Notes under the pieces: model-generated | Told to the model about the DNA's origin: nothing | What the model saw: the letters and a program-made list of their open reading frames with translations, nothing else | The model's database searches: none | Position numbers and translations under genes: made by a program | Shown here: positions 17,361 through 26,753 of the stretch, piece by piece | Layout of the letters: every line of letters begins with the position of its first letter | Position numbering within the stretch: position 1 is the stretch's first letter | Origin: Staphylococcus edaphicus | GTDB taxonomy: Bacteria; Bacillota; Bacilli; Staphylococcales; Staphylococcaceae | Length of the DNA: 64,000 nucleotides | Assembly: GCF_002614725.1 (NCBI RefSeq) | Contig: NZ_MRZN01000010.1 | Coordinates: 1-64,000 of the forward strand | Direction of reading: 5' to 3'

Positions 17361-19382
17361 TTATTTAGAGGCCCAAATGATTTCATTATAATTAATATTT
17401 TCTCGTACTTGTGCTGCCACTTGTTTATCCACTTTGTTCTTTTGTACGAGTTTGTCTAAAAATGCCCTTTGCATATATAAGCCCTCTAGTTTATGTTCTT
17501 CTGTAATTGAAGCGGGAGTTTGATTGTTTTTATTTTGATTTTTTCTAATTCTATGCAATCTATTATAGTACTGATTTAAAACGATATTAACTTCTAATAC
17601 ATTGTCACTTGTTTGCTCAGTCTTTAAACGTAAAGCAACATTGTGATGTACTATGCGCATGACTTTCTTAACTTCTTGGAAATTAGATTCAAATTGTTTT
17701 ATCTGTGATGTATCCGCATGTTTTTTTGCTCTTAACCTTAAAATGAGCATCTTAATAATCACTTTGAATTTATGAACCGCAGATGATTCTTTATATTGTC
17801 TAGAAGTTTCTAATGCAGAACGATAGTTTAAAATCGTTTGACGATCTACTTTGTTTTGAGAAACTAAGCGATCTAATGTATCGGTCTCTTCTTCGTTTGC
17901 AATATCTTCAAGACGTTTCATTTCGATAGCGTTATTATCGTCTGGAGACATTTGTAGTAAGAAGAATAATTCTTCAAAATAATCAGATATGACAGTGTTG
18001 TAGTTTATAGATTCATTTTCTTTAGATTTCACTTTAAAATGTTTAATTACATTCTGTACAATAAAAACCTTTGCGGCAACATAACTCATTGAATTTGACG
18101 TCACCCGTTGTTCAGATGGTGTGATTAATGGGAGTACAATCTGTGCCATGACTAAACTAATAAGAACCATCAATGATGCTATAAATAGTAAGTCATTTTT
18201 AAACGCAAAGTTTTGTTGTTGTGCCAATAATGTTGGTAATGTTAATGCCATGGATAGCGAAATCGTACCGTGAATGCCACACATTGTCATTATAAATGCG
18301 TAATGAATACGCTTTGGTGGTGCTTCTTGATGGTCATTTAAATAAGATTGAATGTTATTTGGATAGTAAAACTGTTTGAACAAGATAAAGACCCAAATAA
18401 AACGAAATGCATAGATAGCTAAGGCGATAAGTAAGGTGGTTAGAATTAAAAATTTAATGTTTTCTGGTTCCTTATTAATTATTTCGGAAACGACTTTTGG
18501 AACGATGAAACCTAATACGACGAAAACAAAACCATTGAGCACATAGCTTAAGGTACTCCATATTTGATTATAGTTCATTTGCAATTCTGTTTGTGCACGT
18601 ATTAATCGATCTCGTTCGAAACCATGAATTAAACCAGCAATTACGACAGCTATAATACCTGAAGCGTGTAGCATTTCAGCAATGAAATATACTGCAAAAG
18701 GAGTTAATAGCTGAATGAAAATCATGGTATTACTATCCTTAAGTCCTTTATTCATCGACAAATAAATACGTAAACGTACAATTAACATGCCAAAAACTAC
18801 GCCTATAACAATACCGATAATAGTAGAAATGATAAATTGTTCAATTGCATCAAACGCAGAAAATGCACCTGTAACTAAAGCAGTTACAGCAATTTTAAAT
18901 GAAATAATACCGGCGGCGTCATTTAAAAGTGATTCACCTTCAAGAATTGAGAGTGCGCCTTTTGGTAGGATTTTCCCTTTAGTGATAGCTTGAACTGCTA
19001 CTGCATCGGTTGGGCATAAAATCGCAGCTATAGCAAAGGCAGCTGGCATGGGTAGTTCTGGCCAAAGCCATGCGATAAAATAACCAACACCAATAACGGT
19101 AGTAAATACAAGTCCCATTGCCATTAAAATAATTGGTTTGCGATACTCCAATAATTTAGTTCTTGATACATGTGTACCTTCAACAAATAATAACGGCGCA
19201 ATTACGGCCATCATAAATACTTCAGAATCAAATTCAAAGTGCAAAGGAATGGGTAGTATGTAAAGGCAGACACCTAATGCAATTTGCACGAATGCCATGG
19301 GAACTTTAGGGAATTTATTATGAATAATTGAGCTGATAATGACAGCAATGATAAAGATTAAAAAGGCTTCTAATAATAGCAT
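17361..19382 (-). CDS. Monovalent cation:proton antiporter, CPA1 family (NhaP/Nhak type)
   Basis: 673 residues. Residues 1 to about 420 contain around twelve membrane segments with CPA1 motifs: APLLFVEGTHVS, ILCPTDAVAVQAI and LEGESLLNDAAGIISFKIA, where the NDA aspartate is part of the ion site. A cytoplasmic tail of about 240 residues is rich in charged helices. It exchanges Na+ or K+ for H+ across the membrane for pH and salt homeostasis. Single gene with its own terminator. Its length matches the long-tailed bacterial CPA1 antiporters of staphylococci and bacilli. Confidence 0.88.
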   Translation of the reverse strand: MLLLEAFLIFIIAVIISSIIHNKFPKVPMAFVQIALGVCLYILPIPLHFEFDSEVFMMAVIAPLLFVEGTHVSRTKLLEYRKPIILMAMGLVFTTVIGVGYFIAWLWPELPMPAAFAIAAILCPTDAVAVQAITKGKILPKGALSILEGESLLNDAAGIISFKIAVTALVTGAFSAFDAIEQFIISTIIGIVIGVVFGMLIVRLRIYLSMNKGLKDSNTMIFIQLLTPFAVYFIAEMLHASGIIAVVIAGLIHGFERDRLIRAQTELQMNYNQIWSTLSYVLNGFVFVVLGFIVPKVVSEIINKEPENIKFLILTTLLIALAIYAFRFIWVFILFKQFYYPNNIQSYLNDHQEAPPKRIHYAFIMTMCGIHGTISLSMALTLPTLLAQQQNFAFKNDLLFIASLMVLISLVMAQIVLPLITPSEQRVTSNSMSYVAAKVFIVQNVIKHFKVKSKENESINYNTVISDYFEELFFLLQMSPDDNNAIEMKRLEDIANEEETDTLDRLVSQNKVDRQTILNYRSALETSRQYKESSAVHKFKVIIKMLILRLRAKKHADTSQIKQFESNFQEVKKVMRIVHHNVALRLKTEQTSDNVLEVNIVLNQYYNRLHRIRKNQNKNNQTPASITEEHKLEGLYMQRAFLDKLVQKNKVDKQVAAQVRENINYNEIIWASK

Positions 19383-19567
19383 AAGTACTCCTAATTATAA
19401 TTTGATTAGTATATTTTACCATTATATAAAAATCATAGATAGTCATAAATTGAATGGTAAAAAACTTAAAAAATAATATCAATGGAGCACTTAGGCGCAT
19501 CGTTTAATGCTGTTGAGCCGTTTATGTCATAATGGTGATGTTAAGATTGTAGAGGAATGTGATAAAT

Positions 19568-20377
19568 ATGAAAATAGGTATTATTTCGGATTTGCATATT
19601 GATAGACATAAATCATTAAAACCAAAAGATTATGAGCGTGAGCTGATAAAGGTCATGTTTCAAAAACAAATAGAATTATTACTTATAGCTGGAGATATCT
19701 CAAATCATTACAAGTTAACCCATGAATTTATTGAATCTATTGAAGCACAATCACAAATAAAAGTGTTATTTATTCCGGGAAATCATGATTTCTGGTCATC
19801 TGATACAAATGTAACATCTGCGGAAATTTTAAATTATTACATGGATATGAACGCATGTTTGATTGGTAAACCTTACAGTTTAAATGCGAATTGGGCAATT
19901 GTTGGGAATACGGGGTGGTATGATTATACGTATGCAAGTCCTGAATTTTCACTTGAGCGTATTGCGCGTAGAAAATATTATGGTGCAACGTGGCAAGATA
20001 AGGTTAAAATCGATTGGCCAATAGAAAATAGAAAATTATCTAGAATTGCAGCACGCCAAGCAACGCAGGATATTGAAAAAGTTAAACATAAAAACATTAT
20101 TTTAATGACACATATTGTGACGCATCCTAAATTTGCTGTACCGATGCCACATAGAATATTTGATTATTTTAATGCTTTTATTGGCACGTCAGATTTTAAT
20201 GAAATTTATCAACAATATCCTATTCGTTATAGCATCATGGGACATGTCCACTTTCGAAATGAATTCGAAGAACGCGGGGTCACGTATATTTGTCCATGTT
20301 TGGGATATCAACGTGAGTGGCGTTCAGATGATCTAGCAACAGAAATAAAGCATGCGATGTCTACCCTTGATATATGA
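19568..20377 (+). CDS. Metallophosphoesterase (calcineurin-like)
   Basis: 269 residues from the ATG at 19568; a GTG nine bases earlier is possible but too close to AGAGG. The metallophosphatase motifs are in order: GIISDLHIDRH (D-x-H), LLIAGDISNH (GD), LFIPGNHDFW (GNHD), MTHIVTH (H) and MGHVHFR (GH-x-H). These bind two metal ions. Substrate unknown; members include nucleases and phosphodiesterases. Divergent from the antiporter and monocistronic. Confidence 0.88.
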   Translation: MKIGIISDLHIDRHKSLKPKDYERELIKVMFQKQIELLLIAGDISNHYKLTHEFIESIEAQSQIKVLFIPGNHDFWSSDTNVTSAEILNYYMDMNACLIGKPYSLNANWAIVGNTGWYDYTYASPEFSLERIARRKYYGATWQDKVKIDWPIENRKLSRIAARQATQDIEKVKHKNIILMTHIVTHPKFAVPMPHRIFDYFNAFIGTSDFNEIYQQYPIRYSIMGHVHFRNEFEERGVTYICPCLGYQREWRSDDLATEIKHAMSTLDI

Positions 20378-20499
20378 ATGTTAAAGAAAGCAATGTTGAA
20401 GTAAATTATCTGAATATGCTCACTTTGTTAACGAGTGATTAAATGATATTTTTTAATATATTTATATTAATACACAGTTCTGTTTTTGTTATTGGTTGT

Positions 20500-21108
20500 T
20501 TAGTATAAATGAAAACTCATACGACCAGGTGCGTCGTAGCTTTGTTCTAGTTTGGTTTTATTAATTTTTATCAGTTGATATTTATTAGGAATTATAGCGG
20601 GAATGACAAAGGATTTCCCTAAGTGTGACCATAAAGGATCGATATAATAGTAATGTTGCTCATCATAACCAACGAGCACTGTAACATGTATATTCGCTAC
20701 TAACTTAGTCGGTTGATCATCTAACTGGTAAGTTCGACGATAAGGTCTTTTACCAAGCACGGTATGATAGATTACTACGGGTTGTCCTTGATCTAGGATA
20801 TTACATAAATCCGTTAATGATTGGCCGGTGCTATCAACCACGTGATTCGAATAACGCTTTAAATGAGGGACGAGTGCCGTTGGAAATATTGTTTGGTGAT
20901 GACCCAGTTTTATCCATAAATGGTGGCCAACGTAACCTTTATATGGATTATTTTTATGTTTTGGCCAGTGACGCATAATTTCCGTTGCTGGAATTTTTAA
21001 TTGATTAAATTGTAATATCATTGCTGCAGATACGCCTTCACACCCCATCACCATAGGTATCGGAAATAATTGGCTGATTGGTTTAACAGATAAAATATTT
21101 GAATTCAT
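20500..21108 (-). CDS. C39-like (papain-fold) cysteine peptidase family protein
   Basis: 202 residues. The candidate catalytic cysteine is in MVMGCEGVSAAMILQF, which matches the C39-like pattern of Q/M-x-x-x-x-C-G/E-x-A-S/A. The partner histidine is in ANIHVTVLVGYDEQHYYYIDPLW with the following aspartate. No signal peptide or membrane segment is visible, so it may be cytoplasmic or exported by an unknown route. Substrate unknown. Its start is close to the divergent effector-binding-domain gene. Confidence 0.7.
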   Translation of the reverse strand: MNSNILSVKPISQLFPIPMVMGCEGVSAAMILQFNQLKIPATEIMRHWPKHKNNPYKGYVGHHLWIKLGHHQTIFPTALVPHLKRYSNHVVDSTGQSLTDLCNILDQGQPVVIYHTVLGKRPYRRTYQLDDQPTKLVANIHVTVLVGYDEQHYYYIDPLWSHLGKSFVIPAIIPNKYQLIKINKTKLEQSYDAPGRMSFHLY

Positions 21109-21289
21109 GATGAAAATCTCCTAGTGAATTTTACTTAACAAAAGATTGAGTCAAGTGAATTGTTATTATTATATATCTATTCACAAAAGTTGCCTATTAA
21201 GATGCTTGCACATAGAAGAAATCGTTCATAATAGCTATTCTCGCTCAATTCTGGTTATAATAGCAAAAAAAGAAGGTGGGGGGATTTGG

Positions 21290-21754
21290 ATGAATTATAG
21301 AATAGAAACATTACCAACACTATCGGTAATAGGTGAGAAAAAAGTATATGCAACAGGTCAAAAAGCACAAGAAAATATTTTTATGTTCTGGATGGCATTT
21401 GATGAAAGCGGAAAAAAAGATCAACTAATACAACTTGCAAATGATCAATTATCAGGACTGCTCGGTGTATGTAAACCCCATGATAATGGAGAAATGCATT
21501 ATTTGATAGGTGTGACGAGTGAGATTAATGATGACAAGTGGCAACACACCGAGTTGGATGGTGGCAGATACTTAGTATTTGACGCTGAAGGCCCAGTGCC
21601 AGAATCTATAAAAAAAGCAATGCAACAGATTAACAAAGATATTTTACCGAATTTGGAATATGAAATAAGACATGCGCCATTCTTTGAATTATATAAAGAC
21701 GGCCCAATCAGAGAAGATAATTACGTCACAGAAATATGGTTGCCTATAGTTTAA
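21290..21754 (+). CDS. GyrI-like/AraC effector-binding domain protein
   Basis: 154 residues from the ATG at 21290, preceded by AGAAGGTGGGGGG; earlier in-frame codons lack a ribosome site. It reads as a stand-alone GyrI-like small-molecule-binding domain: MNYRIETLPTLSVIGEK at the start, a central GLLGVCKPHDNGEMHYLIGV and the end EIRHAPFFELYKDGPI. Such proteins bind hydrophobic or cationic compounds without a DNA-binding domain. Ligand unknown. A strong bidirectional terminator follows. Confidence 0.75.
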   Translation: MNYRIETLPTLSVIGEKKVYATGQKAQENIFMFWMAFDESGKKDQLIQLANDQLSGLLGVCKPHDNGEMHYLIGVTSEINDDKWQHTELDGGRYLVFDAEGPVPESIKKAMQQINKDILPNLEYEIRHAPFFELYKDGPIREDNYVTEIWLPIV

Positions 21755-21762
21755 TATAAAAG

Positions 21763-21799
21763 GTGAGACCATGACATCCTTTTCATGGTCTCACTTTTT
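21763..21799. terminator. Bidirectional terminator between convergent genes
   Basis: GTGAGACCATGA and TCATGGTCTCAC form a perfect 12-bp stem flanked by A- and T-runs on both sides, serving the effector-binding gene (plus) and the Bcr/CflA gene (minus). Confidence 0.9.
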
Positions 21800-21810
21800 A
21801 TGATTTTAAA

Positions 21811-23013
21811 TTAATTATTTTTTTGCAAAATAAATGATTTTAAGGAAATTTCGAGTAATATAATTAATACGGCTGTAATGATAATAATTGTGAGGTACGG
21901 CATGACGCTATATTCTCCTTTTAAGCCAACAAGTGGAGACATTACGCCGCCTAATATAAATTGGAATAGGCCAAGTAAACTCGAAGCATTCCCACTACCA
22001 CCAGTTCTAGATTCCATTGCTAAAGTAAAACTTAATGGTCCAATCCCAGTAACTGGACACACATTTAAGAAAAAGGCGAGTAACAATACCCAAATAGGTA
22101 AATGGAATATAAGTGTGAAACAAATTAAGATGACACCAGTAATTTGAATCAGTGTGAGTAATACTAATAGTAAGTACCGGTTAATATATTCTACTAACAT
22201 TGCTGTTAATTGACTCATAATAATTAATCCGACGCCATTAATTGCAAATAATATACTAAACTGTTGTGGTGTCATGTCATAAATTTTCTGAGTAATAAAT
22301 GGTGCAGCTGATGAGAAACTAAATAACATCACATATGTTAACCCTTGTAATAGCATGGGTATGATGAAAGTAGGCTTCTTTAATAAATAACCAAAATCTT
22401 TAAAGATTGCTGAAAAGTTAAGGTTTGAAAGGTTGGTACTTCTTGTTTCTTCCATTTTAAGAAATGCGAATAGCAAAATAGCAAAACTAACAAAAGTTAA
22501 TATCAAGAATATTGCTCTCCAATTAGCAATGCTTAGTGCATAACCACCTATTAAAGGGGCAATAATCGTAATGATGCCATTAACAACCAGCAGAGATGCC
22601 AATCCTTTAGCTAATGTCTTCCCCTTATGTTGATCACCAATAGAAGCCTTAGCAATAACGATAGCACCGCCACCAGTTAGCCCTTGTATGAGACGGAGAG
22701 CAAGTAAGATAGCCATCGAAGTTGTAAACATTGCTATAAGTGAAGCAACGACATAAAATGAAATAATAATTAAAGCAATTTTCTTACGGCCATAAGCATC
22801 TGATAGTGGTCCAAAGATAAATTGTCCAATAGCTAGCCCAATCATTGCAAATGAAAGTGTGAGCTGTGCTTGAGAAACGGTAGTTCCAAAATCATGCTGT
22901 ACGTTTGGAAGTGAGGGAACATACATGTCAATTGTTAAAGGACCAAAAGTGGTCATTATACCTAACATAATAATAACTATAATAGGTAGTCTGCGATTTG
23001 TAGTGTTGTCCAT
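21811..23013 (-). CDS. Bcr/CflA family drug-resistance MFS transporter
   Basis: 400 residues, twelve predicted membrane helices. It begins with MLGIMTTFGPLTIDMYVPSLP and includes GPLSDAYGRKKIALI (MFS motif A) and LIQGLTGGGAIVIAKA, features of the Bcr/CflA branch of DHA1 drug:proton antiporters. Probable export of bicyclomycin-like or other compounds; specificity cannot be read. Single gene with AAGGAG before the ATG. Confidence 0.85.
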   Translation of the reverse strand: MDNTTNRRLPIIVIIMLGIMTTFGPLTIDMYVPSLPNVQHDFGTTVSQAQLTLSFAMIGLAIGQFIFGPLSDAYGRKKIALIIISFYVVASLIAMFTTSMAILLALRLIQGLTGGGAIVIAKASIGDQHKGKTLAKGLASLLVVNGIITIIAPLIGGYALSIANWRAIFLILTFVSFAILLFAFLKMEETRSTNLSNLNFSAIFKDFGYLLKKPTFIIPMLLQGLTYVMLFSFSSAAPFITQKIYDMTPQQFSILFAINGVGLIIMSQLTAMLVEYINRYLLLVLLTLIQITGVILICFTLIFHLPIWVLLLAFFLNVCPVTGIGPLSFTLAMESRTGGSGNASSLLGLFQFILGGVMSPLVGLKGEYSVMPYLTIIIITAVLIILLEISLKSFILQKNN

Positions 23014-23275
23014 GTAAAATACTCCTTAAAAGTTGCTTTTTAGCGTTTAAATTCTTAACTAGATTATTATCCCACAAGTAAATATAAATGCAATGAGAAA
23101 ATTTTTGGATGAAAGTGTGAAGTATGTTACGTGATGTCAACTTTGTTATATAATACAATTGATTGTATTCAGGTTTAAATATTACATATATTCCAATCAA
23201 GCACGAAATGAACCGATTAATATTTAGAGCTAGTTAAACACTTAGTATTTAATTATAACTTAAAGGAGTAAATTG

Positions 23276-23656
23276 ATGAGCTTAAGTAAAACACAATATG
23301 AAGTCATTAAATTCATATTAGTAGGTGGCATAAATACGTTAAATTATTATATTGTTTATTTAATCTTATTAAAATTATTAGCTGTAAATTATTTAGTGAG
23401 TCATATAAGTGGGTTTATAGTGAGCTTTGTTATTTCTTATTACTTAAATTGTTATTTTGTATATAAAGTAAAACCAACGTGGCGCAAATTTTTTCAATTT
23501 CCTTTAACCCAAGTGGTCAATATGGGAATGCAAACATTACTTTTATACATTTTTGTACAATGGTTTCATATATCATCCGTCATTGCACCGTTTGCTGGAT
23601 TAATTATCACTATTCCAATAACGTTCGTATTATCAAAATATATCTTAAGAGATTAA
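23276..23656 (+). CDS. GtrA-like membrane protein
   Basis: 126 residues from the ATG at 23276 (AAAGGAG eight bases upstream). Four membrane helices with the GtrA hallmark KFILVGGINTLNYYIVY at the N-terminus and a polar ending KYILRD. GtrA proteins are thought to move undecaprenyl-phosphate-linked sugars across the membrane for teichoic acid or polysaccharide glycosylation. No glycosyltransferase lies beside it, so its partner is elsewhere. Confidence 0.82.
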   Translation: MSLSKTQYEVIKFILVGGINTLNYYIVYLILLKLLAVNYLVSHISGFIVSFVISYYLNCYFVYKVKPTWRKFFQFPLTQVVNMGMQTLLLYIFVQWFHISSVIAPFAGLIITIPITFVLSKYILRD

Positions 23657-23704
23657 AGAACTTGTCATTGTAAAATTGTAACGCGCATGAGTGAAATTTC
23701 AATT

Positions 23705-23749
23705 AAAGGAAGCAGGATAGAAATTAATTTCTGTCCAGTTTCCTTTATT
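23705..23749 (+). terminator. Terminator of the gtrA-like gene
   Basis: AAAGGAA...GGA-AGAAATTAATTTCT-TCC...TTTCCTTT forms a long nearly continuous stem followed by ATTTTTAT. Confidence 0.82.
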
Positions 23750-23896
23750 TTTATGCGACTTGTTAATAAATTTTAGGAAAGGCTAAATAAATATTTAAAA
23801 TAATTATATTAAATAATTTTATAATAAAAAATGTTGTAAATATACTTTTGATGAGTCATAATATATAATCCAATATCAATTAAGGTGGAAATAGAA

Positions 23897-24766
23897 ATGA
23901 CACAAAGTGAGAATTTAAAAATTGCTCAAAAAGGCGCTTATCTTAGCTTGATTGTATATATTATCCTGTCTATAGTTAAGTTTTTTGTAGGTTATGTATA
24001 TGACTCAGCTGCAGTAAGGGCAGACAGTTTAAATAATATGACGGATATTATTGTATCTTTAGCTGTAATTATAGGATTAAAAATATCTATAAAACCAGCA
24101 GATAAAAATCATCCATATGGACATTTGAAGTCAGAAAATATTTCTACATTACTTGTTTCATTCATCATTATGTTTGTGGGTATTCAAGTCGTTATAGAAA
24201 ATTTTCCTAGAATTTTCTCAGGTGAGCATGCTACGCCCAATGCAATAACCATTTATGTCAGTGTGATCAGTGGTGTTATTATGATGATTGTCTTCTTTAT
24301 TAATCAAAAGCTGGCGACACGTACAAATAGCAGTTCTTTAAATTCTGCAGCAAAAGATAATTTGTCTGATGCTATGGTCAGTATAGGGACAGCAATTGGT
24401 TTGGTATTTACACAAATTGGCTTCCCAATTATTGATATTATTTTAGCAACAATTTTAGGATTGCTTATTATATATACAGGATTTGGCATATTTAAAGAAT
24501 CTATTTTCACTTTAAGTGATGGTTTCAATGAACAAGAATTAGAAGCATATAAAAATTATGTTTTAGAAATAGAAGATGTGATTGAAGTACAGACCATTAA
24601 AGGACGGTACCATGGAAGTAGCATATTTGTTGATGTAACGATTGTTGTAGAATCTGATTTATCATTGGAAGAAGCGCATCATATTTGCGATAAAGTGGAG
24701 CAACATATGCATGAAAAAGGTATCTCCTCAGTATATGTACATCCTGAACCGGCATCAATCCAATAA
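23897..24766 (+). CDS. Cation diffusion facilitator (CDF) family metal efflux protein
   Basis: 289 residues from the ATG at 23897. The GTG at 23885 lies within TAAGGTGG, the ribosome site, and is rejected. Six membrane segments: the metal-binding helix contains YDSAAVRADSLNNMTD (D-x-x-x-D), followed by KNHPYGHLKSENIS and later AKDNLSDAMVS (second metal site). A C-terminal cytoplasmic ferredoxin-like domain has HHICDKVEQHM. It exports divalent metals such as Mn, Zn or Fe in exchange for protons; the metal is not certain. It is followed by a degraded copy of the intergenic repeat. Confidence 0.88.
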   Translation: MTQSENLKIAQKGAYLSLIVYIILSIVKFFVGYVYDSAAVRADSLNNMTDIIVSLAVIIGLKISIKPADKNHPYGHLKSENISTLLVSFIIMFVGIQVVIENFPRIFSGEHATPNAITIYVSVISGVIMMIVFFINQKLATRTNSSSLNSAAKDNLSDAMVSIGTAIGLVFTQIGFPIIDIILATILGLLIIYTGFGIFKESIFTLSDGFNEQELEAYKNYVLEIEDVIEVQTIKGRYHGSSIFVDVTIVVESDLSLEEAHHICDKVEQHMHEKGISSVYVHPEPASIQ

Positions 24767-24770
24767 ATAT

Positions 24771-24880
24771 GGGATAGAAATATAATTTAGTGAAAAAAGA
24801 CTTCGTTGTCCTACATCTGCAAGGAAGATTAGTATAATGGAATACTTGAAAGCTGAAGCTCATTCATTCAATTACTGCTA
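24771..24880. repeat. Degraded copy of the intergenic repeat (head module plus one partial unit)
   Basis: GGGATAGAAAT and the conserved core with TTCGTTGTCC, then GCAAGGAAGATTAG, resemble 15381-15460 and 26396-26460. The following GGAATAC and AGC-TGAA-GCT hairpin is weaker than in arrays A and B. Confidence 0.65.
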
Positions 24881-24881
24881 C

Positions 24882-24930
24882 AATAATAAGAGGCTGAGAC
24901 AATTCATTTGTCCCAGCCTCTTATTATTAT
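24882..24930. terminator. Strong bidirectional terminator
   Basis: AATAATAAGAGGCTG-GACAA, loop TTCA, and TTTGTC-CAGCCTCTTATTATT form a stem of about 20 bp between the CDF gene (plus) and the transglycosylase-like gene (minus). Confidence 0.92.
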
Positions 24931-24943
24931 TGTGACTTTGTAA

Positions 24944-25312
24944 TTACCACCAGCCGTTAGCTAAACGGAAATCGATTGCTGCATCGATTGAACCATAACG
25001 GTCTTCTGCGTATTGAATCATGCCTTTAGTTTGTTCTTCAACGGATCCTGTTCCCCAAGCTTCTTTAGTTTGCCCTAAACCTCTATAGCCTAATTCATTT
25101 ACTGCGTCAGGATTACCACTTGATTCAGGCATTACAATGTTATCCCATAATGCTTTTGTGCCACCAGCCTCGATAAATTGACTATACACATCGCTAGTTG
25201 ATTGAGTTGATTGTTGTACCGGTGTTTCTGCAGCATCAGCTGTTGAAGTTACACCATATCCAGTAGCTGCAATTGTAATCGATGCAAAAGATGCTAATAA
25301 TAATTTTTTCAT
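24944..25312 (-). CDS. Secreted transglycosylase-like cell-wall protein (SceD/IsaA/Apf type)
   Basis: 122 residues. A Sec signal peptide (MKKLLLASFASITIAATGYG with cleavage near STADAAE) is followed by a short linker and one compact domain. That domain contains WDNIVMPESSGNPDAVNELGYRGLGQ, with a glutamate in the position of the lytic-transglycosylase catalytic Glu, and it ends in FRLANGWW, a typical tryptophan-ended terminus. It probably trims peptidoglycan strands at the cell surface. It is much shorter than IsaA/SceD (about 230 residues) because the variable middle region is absent. AGGAGG precedes the ATG. Confidence 0.75.
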   Translation of the reverse strand: MKKLLLASFASITIAATGYGVTSTADAAETPVQQSTQSTSDVYSQFIEAGGTKALWDNIVMPESSGNPDAVNELGYRGLGQTKEAWGTGSVEEQTKGMIQYAEDRYGSIDAAIDFRLANGWW

Positions 25313-25688
25313 AATTAATAAATCCTCCTAATTAATATGCCTGTTTATTTTAAAAAATGTACAGGTTTGAGTCTCTTATCTAAAGTGCTATTTTTATTTG
25401 ATTTACATACCTTATTTGCTTTGCTTTATTCAACGATTACAACTATAACACCTAAAGTTATAACGTAGGTTACAGCAAAATAAAAAGAAAGTATCTTTTG
25501 TGAATAAAGTAATACAATTATTTCAAAACGAATTGTAAATTGTTATAATTTTAATATGTACAAGAAATAGCATTAGCATAAATGTGCTTATAAAAGGATT
25601 TATAGAATATGTTTGAAATAAGTTAGCAGTAACATTGCTGTAAACATTGCAAAAAATTGTAATTTCACTTTATGAAAGAAGGAATATT
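25313..25688. promoter_or_regulatory. Divergent region between the transglycosylase-like gene and gpmA
   Basis: 376 bp, no supportable gene. A gpmA promoter is proposed: TTTCAA (25521-25526), 17-bp spacer, TATAAT (25544-25549), giving a leader of about 130 bases. No clear operator was found. Confidence 0.4.
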
Positions 25689-26375
25689 ATGCCAAAATTA
25701 ATATTATGTAGACATGGTCAAAGTGTGTGGAATGCAGAAAACTTATTTACAGGCTGGGCAGACGTTGATTTATCAGAACAAGGTGAGCATGAAGCTATAA
25801 CATCTGGAAAAAAATTAAAAACGCAGGGTATTGAAATTGATATTGTGTATACCTCATTACTTGAACGTGCTATTAAAACCACATATCATTTATTAAATGA
25901 ATCTAACCAATTATTTATCCCTATAATTAAATCTTGGAGATTAAATGAAAGACATTATGGCGGTTTGCAAGGATTAAATAAAGATGATGCTCGAAAACAA
26001 TTCGGTGATGATCAAGTGCATATTTGGAGACGTTCATACGATGTTGCACCGCCAAAACAAGATGAGGCACAAAGAGAGGGCTATTTAAATGATCGTAAAT
26101 ATGAACATTTGGATAGACGTGTGATGCCTGAATCAGAAAGTTTAAAAGATACCTTAGTAAGAGTCATACCTTATTGGAACGATCAAATTTCGCAACAACT
26201 TTTAGATGGTAAAACCGTACTTGTATCTGCACATGGCAATTCACTACGTGCGCTTATTAAGTATTTAGAAGATGTGTCTGATGAAGATATAATAGGTTAT
26301 GAAATCAAAACAGGTGCTCCTTTAATTTATGAACTTACAGATGATTTGCAGGTTATAGATAAATATTATTTATAA
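25689..26375 (+). CDS. gpmA: 2,3-bisphosphoglycerate-dependent phosphoglycerate mutase
   Basis: 228 residues from the ATG at 25689 (AAAGAAGGAA upstream), the standard length. It interconverts 3- and 2-phosphoglycerate in glycolysis. The phosphohistidine motif LCRHGQSVWNAENLFTGW lies at residues 6-23, with LNERHYGGLQGLNKDDARK and VSAHGNSLRALIKYL (second histidine) later. Staphylococci usually have an independent GpmI as well, so this is likely an accessory enzyme. Followed by a repeat copy and a terminator. Confidence 0.95.
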   Translation: MPKLILCRHGQSVWNAENLFTGWADVDLSEQGEHEAITSGKKLKTQGIEIDIVYTSLLERAIKTTYHLLNESNQLFIPIIKSWRLNERHYGGLQGLNKDDARKQFGDDQVHIWRRSYDVAPPKQDEAQREGYLNDRKYEHLDRRVMPESESLKDTLVRVIPYWNDQISQQLLDGKTVLVSAHGNSLRALIKYLEDVSDEDIIGYEIKTGAPLIYELTDDLQVIDKYYL

Positions 26376-26395
26376 GTAATAAATAGAAATCTAGA

Positions 26396-26520
26396 AGAGA
26401 CAGAAATCTAAGTTTTAAAAAGGATTTCGTCGTCCCATTCTGGCAAGGAAGATTAGGCTAAAGGATTACCTGAGCAGAAGCTCATGCATAAGAATCACTA
26501 ACTTAAAACAATGAGAAAGA
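26396..26520. repeat. Intergenic repeat copy (head module plus one unit)
   Basis: GACAGAAATC, TTTCGTCGTCCCA and CAAGGAAGATTAG form the head module. A unit with GGATTACC, hairpin TGAGC-AGAA-GCTCA and CATGCATAAG follows; the second hairpin is degraded. It sits 3' of gpmA, as other copies sit 3' of pcp and the CDF gene. Confidence 0.75.
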
Positions 26521-26553
26521 AAGCTGAGACAATTCATTTGTCTCAGCTTTTTT
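26521..26553 (+). terminator. gpmA terminator
   Basis: AAGCTGAGACAA-TTCA-TTTGTCTCAGCTT is a near-perfect stem followed by TTTTTAT. Confidence 0.92.
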
Positions 26554-26617
26554 ATGGAAAATACAGTGAAATATCTGAAAGACAGAATTTAAACAATAAA
26601 AACGCCGAGATGCCATA

Positions 26618-26725
26618 TTAATTTTTATTGCGTTTATGTTGTTGAATTATCTTCCGTGCACGTTTTCGTGTTTTTATATTAGGGCTATTTAAGTTTCTGC
26701 GTGCTGTTTGCAAGTCTAATTTCAT
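26618..26725 (-). CDS. 35-residue basic protein, putative metal-homeostasis family, Zur-regulated
   Basis: An unlisted small gene of 35 residues: it begins MKLDLQTARRNLNSP, continues NIKTRKRARKII and ends QQHKRNKN. AAAGGAGG lies nine bases before the ATG. It has twelve Lys/Arg and two acidic residues and no membrane segment. From memory it resembles short Firmicute proteins annotated as putative metal homeostasis proteins, with the shared core SPNIKTRKRA. A near-perfect Zur box and a plausible promoter (TTTACA, 17 bp, CATAAT) lie just upstream, so expression should rise when zinc is scarce. The biochemical role is unknown. Confidence 0.72.
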   Translation of the reverse strand: MKLDLQTARRNLNSPNIKTRKRARKIIQQHKRNKN

Positions 26726-26753
26726 CAATAAAACCTCCTTTATAAATAATAAT

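Noticed and set aside
25313..25460. WalR (YycF) box upstream of the transglycosylase-like gene
   Set aside because: TGTAAC and TTATAA-like words exist, but the second half does not fit the TGTWAH-N5-TGTWAH pattern at the required spacing.
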